From NCBI RefSeq assembly GCF_008364765.1, contig NZ_VTUY01000005.1, forward strand, positions 233,297-297,296: 64,000 nt of DNA, read 5' to 3'. Source of the stretch: Bacillus sp. CH30_1T (GTDB lineage: Bacteria > Bacillota > Bacilli > Bacillales > Bacillaceae_B). Each line of letters begins with the position of its first letter. Position 1 is the first letter of the stretch. The position numbers and the translations under genes are program-made. The notes beneath the pieces were generated by a model. It was not told where the DNA came from. It saw only the letters and a list, made by a program, of their open reading frames with translations, and made no database searches. Shown one piece after another: positions 9,118 to 16,001 of the stretch.

Positions 9118-9721
9118 TATAAACTTATTGCCGGAAAAAGAAAAGAAGAGTTCCGTCTTTTTATATGGTGTGACTATCATCCTTATATTATTTATTGTCG
9201 GTTGTCTAATCTTCTTTTTCTCTCTTCGAAGCATTCAAACGGAAACTGAAAGAACTCTGGGAAATATCGCTCAAACCAAACAGCTGATTGAGGTTCAGCA
9301 AATGAAACTACTTGATTCTGAATCCACTGGAGGAGCGAAAAAACTTGAAGAAACGGTTGAGTGGATGAATAACTATCCGATCGAGACAGTTCCGGTCCTT
9401 AACAAGCTGATCTCGTTACTTCCTCCCCGTGGATTCATTCAAACCTTTGAATATACTGATAGGCAAAGGGTCAGTACCTCTGTACAATTCGATTCATCCC
9501 GGGAAGCAGCTTATTATTTGTATCATTTAAAAGAAGTAGACTGGATTAAAGAAGCGGAAATTCTTGAAATTACGACAGGTGCTGGTGAAGAAGCAGAAGC
9601 AGATGAAAGTGAAGTGGTTCCGAGATATCTTGTTGATTACTCCCTTACACTTAATGCAGATAAACTTCAAGATTCAAATGAGACAGAAGATGCCTCTCCA
9701 GAAGAGGAGGTTGAAGATTGA
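9104..9721 (+). CDS. pilN: Pilus alignment protein PilN
   Basis: This is a bitopic membrane protein. The first residues MNLIDINLLPEKEK carry the conserved INLLP motif that docks into PilM. One transmembrane helix (about 18-40) and a coiled/ferredoxin-like periplasm-side domain follow, then a very acidic C-terminal tail. The start is TTG 9104, inside the end of pilM, with AGAGGTG about 8 nt upstream. The next gene starts in a TTGA overlap with its stop. Confidence 0.85.
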   Translation: MNLIDINLLPEKEKKSSVFLYGVTIILILFIVGCLIFFFSLRSIQTETERTLGNIAQTKQLIEVQQMKLLDSESTGGAKKLEETVEWMNNYPIETVPVLNKLISLLPPRGFIQTFEYTDRQRVSTSVQFDSSREAAYYLYHLKEVDWIKEAEILEITTGAGEEAEADESEVVPRYLVDYSLTLNADKLQDSNETEDASPEEEVED

Positions 9722-10482
9722 TTTTATCCAAGAACAAAAATGAAAAAGTGCTATTAATAGGAATGGCAATCGGGTGCCTGTTCACTCTGCTAATCTTCTA
9801 TTTCTTTATATTTTCTCCTCAACAAGAGAGGCTGAACCTGAAGCAAGAAGAACTCCAAACGGAACAAAAGCTCTTGGCAGCGATTGAAACAAAGACATCG
9901 GAGATCGCAAACCATTCATACAGAGATACCACAAGCATGCAAGAGCAAATCCCTGTGGATCCGCTTACGGAGCAGCTTCTCCTTCAATTTGAAAAAGCAG
10001 AGGTGCTATCTCAGAGTAGTATACAATCAATGAGTTTTACGAAGGAAGACTTCATATTTTCAAATGAAGACACCACTTTGGAAAATCAAGATGAAACCTC
10101 CAAAGAGCAAGTGATAGAGAACGACACTTCTTCTGTTAAGAGATTGCAGATTACCATGACGGTAGAATCAGATAACTATTTTTCCATGGAGAAATTCATT
10201 AGTACCTTGGAAAACCTGGAACGAATTGTGGAAGTGAATCAACTTGTGTTTGAAGGAAGGAAAGAAATGAGTCCGGCCGTTACTGGGGAGGTGCCTCTAG
10301 CCATAACCTATCAGCTGGTGGCATCAGCCTTTTATTTACCGGAACTGACGGATTTGCAGGATAGTATACCATCCATTGATAGCCCACCTCCTTCACTGAA
10401 GAAGAATCCTTTTATTCAATATACGGATCCCGCTGCAACAGAGACTGATCAAACGAAAGACGATGCTCTGCATGAAAACTAA
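9718..10482 (+). CDS. pilO: PilO-like pilus alignment protein
   Basis: This 254-residue protein has one N-terminal transmembrane helix (about 13-33), a coiled-coil (QQERLNLKQEELQTEQKLL) and a C-terminal soluble domain with ferredoxin-like strand-helix pattern. Position after PilN and this topology fit PilO, but the sequence is weakly conserved. The start is TTG 9718, overlapping the pilN stop, with AGGAGG at about 9704. A terminator follows, so this is the last gene of the operon. Confidence 0.7.
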   Translation: MILSKNKNEKVLLIGMAIGCLFTLLIFYFFIFSPQQERLNLKQEELQTEQKLLAAIETKTSEIANHSYRDTTSMQEQIPVDPLTEQLLLQFEKAEVLSQSSIQSMSFTKEDFIFSNEDTTLENQDETSKEQVIENDTSSVKRLQITMTVESDNYFSMEKFISTLENLERIVEVNQLVFEGRKEMSPAVTGEVPLAITYQLVASAFYLPELTDLQDSIPSIDSPPPSLKKNPFIQYTDPAATETDQTKDDALHEN

Positions 10483-10503
10483 AAAATTTGACGAAAACCT
10501 ATT

Positions 10504-10537
10504 AGGACAAGACGACAAAAGTCTTGTTCTTTTTTTT
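10504..10537 (+). terminator. Terminator of the pil operon
   Basis: ACAAGAC (10507-10513) pairs with GTCTTGT (10521-10527), followed by a run of T. It separates the pilus genes from spoIIB. Confidence 0.85.
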
Positions 10538-10582
10538 GTTGGATGTGATAGCATGGAAAAAAATAGATGAAGGAGGGTGGCG

Positions 10583-11572
10583 ATGATGAATAATAAAAGA
10601 GACAAAGATAAAAAGATATCTATTAAAATTAATGGTGAAAAAACAAATTTTAATGAAGACCTTCTTGTTTATGATTGGAAGCTGGGGGAGTCTGAAGCAG
10701 CTGCCGGGGAAGAGGCGGAAGACAATGGGTTCGATTGGATCCTTCCCGACGATGAGGAAGCCGAGCCTCCAAAGGAATACAAAAAAATCAATTATGTGTC
10801 AGGGAACAAAAAGAAGCGTAAGTCTTTCAAAAATCCATTTCAGGACTCCGTTAATCTTCTAATGTCGATAATTGGTGCGGTTGTGGTTGGGGCGGTGCTG
10901 GGATTTGGCACGCTTAAAGTCATTACGACAACAGATGGCCCTTCTGCTCCGGCGGCAACTTTGCAAGATACGACAGCAGAAGGAAAAGAAGGAAATACGG
11001 AAGGAAAGCAGTCCGTATCGGCTGTTGAATTACAGGATTTCACAACCTCGATTGTACAAGGCGGGGTATATTCTACTGAGGAATTGCTAAATGACATGAA
11101 GGAAAGCTTAGCAGGAAAAGGGGTAAGCAGCGCAAGTGTGGAAAAGGATGGACAATTCTATCTTATATTAGGTGTTTCGGGAGATCTTGAATCAGCCAAA
11201 TCACTCGGGGCAGAATTGAAAGAACAAGGGGTAGATGTCTTTGCGAAAGATTTTGTATTTGGAGCTAAAGGAATAAATGCTTCAAAGGAAGAGAAATCCT
11301 TTTTGGAAAAGGGAAATGGGCTCTACAACACTTTAGCGGAGGAGAGCAGCGGTGGAATGGTCGGTGGAACGCCTGACGAATCGACAATTCAAACCATTCA
11401 ATCCGGAGTGAAGGAACTGGAAGGAATCAAGGTAGGGCAAGAGTCCATTGCCTCCATGAAAGAGTCCTTAGTCAATGCAGGGAATCTTGCGGCAGGGATG
11501 AAATCCCCGGAGGATGCCCAAAAAGTTCAGGAAGAGCTATTATCCTACCTGCAAATTTACAGTGGATTATAA
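10583..11572 (+). CDS. spoIIB: Stage II sporulation protein B (SPOR domain)
   Basis: SpoIIB localises to the sporulation septum and speeds septal thinning before engulfment. The N-terminal cytoplasmic region (KKISIKINGEKTNFNED) is typical. A basic stretch, one transmembrane helix (about residues 93-115) and a C-terminal SPOR-like domain (GVYSTEELLNDMKESLAGKG.., repeated strand-helix units) follow. The 329-residue length and position before maf match B. subtilis. ATG 10583 and ATG 10586 are both possible, with AGGAGGG at 10571-10577; GTG 10577 overlaps that site and is rejected. A sporulation promoter is likely but not identified. Confidence 0.9.
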   Translation: MMNNKRDKDKKISIKINGEKTNFNEDLLVYDWKLGESEAAAGEEAEDNGFDWILPDDEEAEPPKEYKKINYVSGNKKKRKSFKNPFQDSVNLLMSIIGAVVVGAVLGFGTLKVITTTDGPSAPAATLQDTTAEGKEGNTEGKQSVSAVELQDFTTSIVQGGVYSTEELLNDMKESLAGKGVSSASVEKDGQFYLILGVSGDLESAKSLGAELKEQGVDVFAKDFVFGAKGINASKEEKSFLEKGNGLYNTLAEESSGGMVGGTPDESTIQTIQSGVKELEGIKVGQESIASMKESLVNAGNLAAGMKSPEDAQKVQEELLSYLQIYSGL

Positions 11573-11616
11573 TTTCGACTGAATTAGACTATTTTCTAGG
11601 AAATAATCTTTCATCG

Positions 11617-11683
11617 AAAATAGAGCCTCTCTCATTTTGTCAGTTTTAAGCTTTCTGACTTCGAGGATGCAGGCTCTATTTTT
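11617..11683 (+). terminator. Long-stem branched terminator between spoIIB and maf
   Basis: AAAATAGAGCCT (11617-11628) pairs perfectly with AGGCTCTATTTT (11671-11682), ending in T residues. The loop holds a second small stem, GTCAG (11639-11643) with CTGAC (11655-11659). Confidence 0.75.
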
Positions 11684-11758
11684 GCTTGTTTAAAGAGGCG
11701 GATTTTGGTAGTATAGTCATGTATCTCCCAATTTCTACTCTGAAAGGATTGGTATGGT

Positions 11759-12331
11759 TTGTCCAATCTCATACTCGCTTCACAATCTCCTCGTCGAAAA
11801 GAACTTCTGAAACAAATTCAACTTTCTTTTTCCGTTATCAGCTCTACTGTAGAAGAAACTTTTTCATCTGATTTAATGCCCCATGAAGTCGTGATGTATC
11901 TTGCCGGCAAAAAAGCGAAAGAAATCTCGAATCAATACCCCAGCCACTATGTAATCGGTTCAGACACCGTCGTAGCAAAGGATGACCAGATTCTTGGTAA
12001 ACCTGAATCCAAAGCGGTAGCGAAGGAAATGCTGACAATGCTTTCCGGTTCTACTCATTCTGTTTACACGGGGGTTGCCATTTTGCATGGTGACGTAGAG
12101 AATCTCTTTTATGAAAAAACGGATGTAACGTTTTGGGAGTTGACTTCTAAAGAGATCGACGATTACATTGCATCTGAAGAGCCTTTTGATAAAGCCGGTT
12201 CATATGGTATTCAAGGAATCGGAGCGAAATTTGTCAAAGAAATTAAAGGCGATTATTTCTCCGTCGTTGGTTTACCCATCTCACGAGTGAATCGTGTTTT
12301 ACTTGAAATGGGCTATCTTCAACCAGAATGA
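11759..12331 (+). CDS. maf: Maf nucleoside triphosphate pyrophosphatase
   Basis: Maf proteins hydrolyse dTTP, UTP and modified pyrimidine nucleotides to monophosphates, a house-cleaning activity; in B. subtilis overproduction blocks septation. The signature ASQSPRRKELL is near the N-terminus, with VIGSDTVV and SYGIQGIGAKFVKEIKGDY later, all family-typical. The protein has 190 residues. The start is TTG 11759, with AAAGGA about 10 nt upstream. The stop overlaps an upstream in-frame ATG of radC, so the two genes are coupled. In the lysogen maf and the radC 5' fragment are the last host genes before the prophage. Confidence 0.93.
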   Translation: MSNLILASQSPRRKELLKQIQLSFSVISSTVEETFSSDLMPHEVVMYLAGKKAKEISNQYPSHYVIGSDTVVAKDDQILGKPESKAVAKEMLTMLSGSTHSVYTGVAILHGDVENLFYEKTDVTFWELTSKEIDDYIASEEPFDKAGSYGIQGIGAKFVKEIKGDYFSVVGLPISRVNRVLLEMGYLQPE

Positions 12332-12360
12332 CTCCTTTAACGTACCAAAAGGAGGAACCA

Positions 12361-12792
12361 ATGGTTAAAACAATACCTCAACAGGAAGAAAACAGGCTTA
12401 TGATCCGGGATTTCCCTCAGGATGAAAGACCACGGGAAAGACTGATTCAAAGCGGAGCAGCAAGCCTATCCAATCAGGAGCTTCTGGCTATCTTACTCCG
12501 GACCGGAACAAAATCCGAGTCTGTTCTGCAATTGTCCAATCGGCTGCTCAATCACTTTGATGGATTGAATCTATTAAAAGATGCTTCCCTGGAAGAAATT
12601 ACGAAAACGAAGGGAATCGGCCTTGCAAAAGCGGTTCAAATCATGGCTGCCGTCGAATTCGGTCGAAGAATCAGCAACTTGGCTTTTGATGACAGATATA
12701 GCATCCGTTCCCCCGAAGACGGAGCCAATTATGTCATGAACGACATGAGATTTTTGGCCCAGGAGCATTTTGTATGTATGTACTTTACATAA
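12361..12792 (+). pseudogene. radC: radC 5' part, truncated by prophage
   Basis: This fragment encodes the helix-hairpin-helix half of RadC (DUF2466 family, once implicated in DNA repair). It includes RPRERLIQSG, LLAILLRTGTKSESV, TKGIGLAKAVQIMAA and DMRFLAQEHFVC. The reading frame enters phage DNA at 12777 and stops at 12792 after MYFT. The start ATG 12361 has AAAGGAGG 5 nt upstream. The remaining MPN/JAB part is at 48896-49194. Joining the halves at the TATG core restores [13 protein letters not shown], as in intact RadC proteins. The gene is therefore interrupted, not decayed, and should be restored on excision. Confidence 0.93.
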
Positions 12793-12798
12793 ATACAG
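12773..12798. other. attL (core TATG plus left phage arm)
   Basis: The TATG core is at 12773-12776, bordered on the left by radC and on the right by the phage arm at 12777-12798. The arm ends TTACATAAATACAG. The reverse complement of this arm is found at the other prophage end (48876-48899) with one mismatch in 21, as expected for the two halves of a palindromic attP used by a serine integrase. Confidence 0.85.
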
Positions 12799-12804
12799 TC
12801 AATT

Positions 12805-14229
12805 TTAATAATAAGAAACCCCTGTTACTTCAACGTTTTTTTCATGTTTTACAAAATGGATACTTTTAATGAAGGTGTTTAAGAATTGGTGTTTTTCACG
12901 CGGGGTAAGTTTTGACCAGTTACGATTGAAGTTAGTTACAATTTGGTTTATGTGTTCTTGATCTACTTTTATCGGTTCAGGCTCGAGTTGTTCAAGTACT
13001 TCCTCAATTGTGCTTAAAGTTTCTTTTGTTTCTCTCATTCTTTCCTCAAATTCCTCATCGGTCATCAAATCTTTTCCCCAGGCTTTCTGGTACTTTTCAC
13101 GTTGCTTTTTAATTGTAGATAGTTGTTTGAGGTACAATTCTTTTTCAGTATTGCTTTTTTCCTCATGTTCAGGAGTGCTATCAAAGGATATTTTCTTCAT
13201 GTAATCTACAAATGCTTTATCTATTTTCAACTCACTAACGCCAATTGACTTTCTTTTGTTAAGAGCACATGCTTGGCATCTATAATGATTATTTTCAGTT
13301 AGTCCTCCATCCTTCTTTCTTTTGTACACTGACCTTTCACTCGTTAGATGATTTCCGCATTTAGGGCATATTAATTTCATTTGGTAAATGAAGAATGAGT
13401 TTACCTTTCGTTTCTTTTTCAGTTGTCGCTCTTTCAATAACTCTTTTACCTGTTCATACTTTTTCTCTGAAATTATTGGCTCATGTGTATTTTTAATTAT
13501 TTCCTCTTTCCATTTTGTCGCCCCATACAAAGCAGGATTAGTCAAAATTCCTTTAACAGAAGTTATATGCCATTGATAACCTCTTACTGGTTTAGCTCCA
13601 GTATTGTCCATATATAATGCTAATTGTCTAAGAGAATATCCTTGTTCGAGCTTCTTTATCATATCAATGATTATTTCTTTTTCGCTCTTGTTAACTACTA
13701 AGACATCATTCTGATCTTTATCAAATCCAAATGGAGCCTTGGCACTATACTTACCTTGGCGGGCTTTTTCAATCTGTCCCATTCGAACACGTTCACCAAG
13801 ATTCTCTCTTTCCCATTGAGCCATAGCAGCGACAAGGGTGATAAACATTCTCCCCATTGCAGTAGTTGTATCGTAAACTTCTGTTACAGACTTGAAATTA
13901 CAATTGTTTTTTTCAAAAATGTCTAATAGCTTATATAAATCGAGTACAGATCTTGTTAATCGATCAAGTCTATAAACCAATACAGTATTTATATGACCTT
14001 GTTTAATATGATCAAGCATAAGTTGGAGCTGAGGTCTTTGAGTGTCTTTACCTGATATACCCTCATCCACATAAAACTTAAATGAGTCCCAGTCCTGTAT
14101 ATGGCAGAAAGCTTTTAATTTTTCACGCTGTGCTGAAATTGAAAACCCTTCTCTTGCTTGTTCTTCGGTTGAAACTCTTATGTAAATACCAACATAATTA
14201 AGTATTTCCTCATTAGAACTTTTCATCAT
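12805..14229 (-). CDS. int: Large serine recombinase (phage integrase)
   Basis: This 474-residue serine integrase catalyses attP x attB integration and, with a directionality factor, excision. The N-terminal resolvase domain has the nucleophile Ser20 in YIRVST and the arginine-rich YRLDRLTRS helix. A recombinase domain follows (GYSLRQLALYM, LTNPALYGATKW), then a zinc ribbon (CPKCGNHL ... CQAC) and a long coiled-coil typical of this class. ATG 14229 or 14226 follows an AAAGGAGA site. The gene ends about 30 nt from attL. No directionality factor was recognised; small early ORFs are candidates. Confidence 0.95.
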   Translation of the reverse strand: MMKSSNEEILNYVGIYIRVSTEEQAREGFSISAQREKLKAFCHIQDWDSFKFYVDEGISGKDTQRPQLQLMLDHIKQGHINTVLVYRLDRLTRSVLDLYKLLDIFEKNNCNFKSVTEVYDTTTAMGRMFITLVAAMAQWERENLGERVRMGQIEKARQGKYSAKAPFGFDKDQNDVLVVNKSEKEIIIDMIKKLEQGYSLRQLALYMDNTGAKPVRGYQWHITSVKGILTNPALYGATKWKEEIIKNTHEPIISEKKYEQVKELLKERQLKKKRKVNSFFIYQMKLICPKCGNHLTSERSVYKRKKDGGLTENNHYRCQACALNKRKSIGVSELKIDKAFVDYMKKISFDSTPEHEEKSNTEKELYLKQLSTIKKQREKYQKAWGKDLMTDEEFEERMRETKETLSTIEEVLEQLEPEPIKVDQEHINQIVTNFNRNWSKLTPREKHQFLNTFIKSIHFVKHEKNVEVTGVSYY

Positions 14230-14245
14230 ATTTCTCCTTTAGTTA

Positions 14246-14902
14246 TTAAAACGTAATTACTGTTCGTTTAAGTTTACCTAAGATTTTAACGTTACTATTC
14301 TTACCAACGATAATTGGTGGGTATTTTGAATTTTCACTTTGGAGTACAAGAGATCCATCAGAAATATGAACCCTTTTTAAAACAGCTTCACCATCTATAT
14401 AGACAGCTGCAATTTCTCCATTTTCTACTTCGTTTTGAACTCTGATTAAAAGAAGATCCCCGTCTTGTATACGTGCATTAACCATGCTATCTCCTTTTGC
14501 TTTTAAATAAAAATATTCTCCACCATTCAACCAAGACTTAGGTGTGTCTTCGTAACCCTCAATTTCTTCATAAGCAATTACTCCATTCCCACAGCTGATA
14601 GCACCAACAATAGGAAGTTGTTTGAATTGCTGACTCTTCACTTTATATTCCCCCGGATCTTCCATAGTCATTGAACTTCCAAAGCTTGGATCTATATCAG
14701 ATTTCTTTACGTTTAATGCATTAGATAACTTTTCAACATTTCCAGGATTAATAAGCGTGCGGCAATTAATATAATCGGACAACGTGCTTTTCGAAATTCC
14801 TGACCTTTCACTAAGTCTAATTTGAGTTAACCCCTGCTCTTTCATAAATTTTTTTATATTCTCAGATATTTTCTTTTTCAAAGGCATGTCACGATCAATC
14901 AT
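14246..14902 (-). CDS. LexA/CI-type phage repressor (XRE HTH + S24 peptidase)
   Basis: This is the lysogeny master repressor. Residues ~10-66 form an XRE helix-turn-helix (LTQIRLSERSGISKSTLSDYI). The C-terminal S24 domain has the self-cleavage site Cys104-Gly105, the catalytic Ser139 (KGDSM) and Lys176 (VLKRV), so RecA-stimulated autocleavage after DNA damage is expected. The 218-residue length is typical. The AAGGAGG before ATG 14902 supports the start. The gene is divergent from the Cro-like gene, and five copies of a 16-bp palindrome surround the shared control region, which are very likely its operators. Confidence 0.93.
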   Translation of the reverse strand: MIDRDMPLKKKISENIKKFMKEQGLTQIRLSERSGISKSTLSDYINCRTLINPGNVEKLSNALNVKKSDIDPSFGSSMTMEDPGEYKVKSQQFKQLPIVGAISCGNGVIAYEEIEGYEDTPKSWLNGGEYFYLKAKGDSMVNARIQDGDLLLIRVQNEVENGEIAAVYIDGEAVLKRVHISDGSLVLQSENSKYPPIIVGKNSNVKILGKLKRTVITF

Positions 14903-14931
14903 CTTAGTTACCTCCTTAATATAGTATCCTC

Positions 14932-14960
14932 ATTTTATCCGAAAAAACACGGAAAGTAAA
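14932..14960 (-). promoter_or_regulatory. Leftward repressor-maintenance promoter with operator in its spacer
   Basis: On the minus strand, -35 TTTACT (14955-14960) and -10 TAAAAT (14932-14937) are separated by exactly 17 bp. That spacer contains the operator copy at 14938-14953. The promoter would drive repressor and integrase. Confidence 0.65.
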
Positions 14961-15295
14961 GAAAATATCCGAAAAAAATCGAAATAAATAAGATAAATGT
15001 TTTTTATTTCCGGAAAAACTCGGTTGACAGTCCGAGAATAATCGGATATCCTGTTAATACATTACAAATAAGGAGGTGAATTACTTGTTAAAGATTACCT
15101 TGAAAGCAGCAAGGGTCAACTCCAATTTAAATCTAGTGGAAGCTGCAGAGAAGTTCGGGATCAACAAAGATACTCTTTGGAAGTATGAGAGGGACTCCAC
15201 TAACGTACCAAGAACGTTCTTTATTCAAATTGAAGGTGTATATGGTATTCCGGTAGACAATATTTTTTTTGGTAATGTGTCCGAGTTTTTTCGGA
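14938..15295. repeat. Five 16-bp phage operators
   Basis: The consensus is TCCGA-N6-TCGGA. Copies lie at 14938-14953, 14968-14983, 15009-15024, 15031-15046 and 15280-15295. The fourth and fifth are perfect palindromic ends; the others deviate at one to three positions. The fifth lies inside the 3' end of the Cro-like gene. Their location around divergent promoters identifies them as repressor/Cro binding sites. Confidence 0.85.
15024..15052 (+). promoter_or_regulatory. Rightward early lytic promoter with operator in its spacer
   Basis: A perfect -35 TTGACA (15024-15029) and -10 TATCCT (15047-15052) are 17 bp apart. The operator at 15031-15046 fills the spacer. It would drive the Cro-like gene and the early operon and be shut off by the repressor. 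Confidence 0.8.
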
Positions 15296-15312
15296 ATATG
15301 AGTACCGCATAA
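15085..15312 (+). CDS. Cro-like XRE regulator
   Basis: This ~75-residue protein is almost entirely an XRE helix-turn-helix (LVEAAEKFGINKDTLWKYERDST). It is the first gene right of the early promoter, in the position of Cro. TTG 15085 is preferred because AAGGAGGTGA lies at 15070-15079; the in-frame GTG 15076 falls inside that site. The C-terminal codons overlap the fifth operator (15280-15295), so binding there could also block elongation. Confidence 0.8.
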   Translation: MLKITLKAARVNSNLNLVEAAEKFGINKDTLWKYERDSTNVPRTFFIQIEGVYGIPVDNIFFGNVSEFFRNMSTA

Positions 15313-15326
15313 GGGAGGGGTCGCTA

Positions 15327-15455
15327 ATGAAGACTCCAGTAGAACAACCAAGTGAAGAGATCAAAATGAAAATGCTTGAGTTTTTTATGAAGACCTCTGT
15401 TCCTCGAATCATTGAGGAGGAGCAGAGGAAAAGGGAAGAAGAATTAAGTGCGTGA
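15327..15455 (+). CDS. Small early phage protein, 42 aa
   Basis: ATG 15327 follows a strong GGGAGGGG site. The product is a highly charged helical peptide (PRIIEEEQRKREEELSA at its end) with no recognised domain. It is in the position where phages encode excisionase, anti-repressor or recombination directionality factors, so it is one candidate for such a role; this is inference. Confidence 0.6.
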   Translation: MKTPVEQPSEEIKMKMLEFFMKTSVPRIIEEEQRKREEELSA

Positions 15456-15459
15456 TATC

Positions 15460-15487
15460 GAGCTTCTAAAAGAGCTCACTTCTTTTT
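15460..15487 (+). terminator. Weak terminator-like hairpin
   Basis: GAGCT (15460-15464) pairs with AGCTC (15473-15477), followed by the T-rich tract CTTCTTTTT. The stem is short, so it may only attenuate. Confidence 0.35.
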
Positions 15488-15577
15488 ACCACCCATGCGA
15501 AATTTGATGATTTGTTTTAGGAATACTTAGTTTCAAAGTTTCATATAGTTACAACTTTTTAAAAGGAGATGGATGAC

Positions 15578-15736
15578 ATGAAAAACTTCACATTATCTGC
15601 AAGTCGCTTAATGAAAGCTGGGGAAGTTAGAAATTTGTGTAAGGAAATGAGGGACAACCCAACTTTCTTGTTGGCTGTTGAAATTAAAGCCAAGAATTCG
15701 ATAGCCGTGAAGATGGGGGTTAGTCACTCAGCATAG
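15578..15736 (+). CDS. Small early phage protein, 52 aa
   Basis: ATG 15578 has AAAAGGAG nine nt upstream (ATG 15569 is in frame but too close). The product begins MKNFTLSASRLMKAGEV and contains LLAVEIKAKNSIAVKMG. I do not recognise a family. Neighbours are early lysis-lysogeny and recombination genes. Confidence 0.6.
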   Translation: MKNFTLSASRLMKAGEVRNLCKEMRDNPTFLLAVEIKAKNSIAVKMGVSHSA

Positions 15737-15758
15737 TTTAAGTGTTCGCTTGAAAGGG

Positions 15759-15899
15759 GTGAAAAAACTGAAAGGGTACCTGGACGATCGAGGAGAGCTA
15801 GTAGAAATTTCTTGGGAACAATATCAGTTCTTTTTATGGAATGGATTTCCCAAAGGAGTGGTGATTGTTAAAGCACCTGAAGGACCATATGAAAACTAA
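15759..15899 (+). CDS. Small phage protein, about 46 aa
   Basis: This open frame is rich in aromatic residues (ISWEQYQFFLWNGFPKGVV). The start is uncertain: GTG 15759 is nearly inside an AAAGGGG site, TTG 15750 lacks one, and CTG 15768 has the best spacing. Codon use looks coding. Function is unknown. Confidence 0.45.
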   Translation: MKKLKGYLDDRGELVEISWEQYQFFLWNGFPKGVVIVKAPEGPYEN

Positions 15900-15900
15900 A

Positions 15901-15975
15901 AAAGACCCGTGCGCCAACACGGATCTTTCAAAAAGGTGATTCAATACAGGTTGAAATTATTGTACTCGAATCACC
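15901..15975 (+). promoter_or_regulatory. Two hairpins upstream of recombination genes
   Basis: AAAGACCCGTG (15901-15911) pairs with CACGGATCTTT (15918-15928) with one mismatch. A second dyad, GGTGATTC (15935-15942) with GAATCACC (15968-15975), lies just before the next gene's ribosome-binding site. The first may be a terminator without a long U tail; the pair could form an attenuator. Confidence 0.4.
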
Positions 15976-16001
15976 AACCAAAATCAAATGGAGGGTGAAA
16001 A

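Noticed and set aside
12778-12783. TAC triplet as alternative att core
   Set aside because: It would also repair RadC (HFVCMYLNT) but gives an asymmetric attP, whereas TATG gives a nearly perfect palindrome centred on TG.
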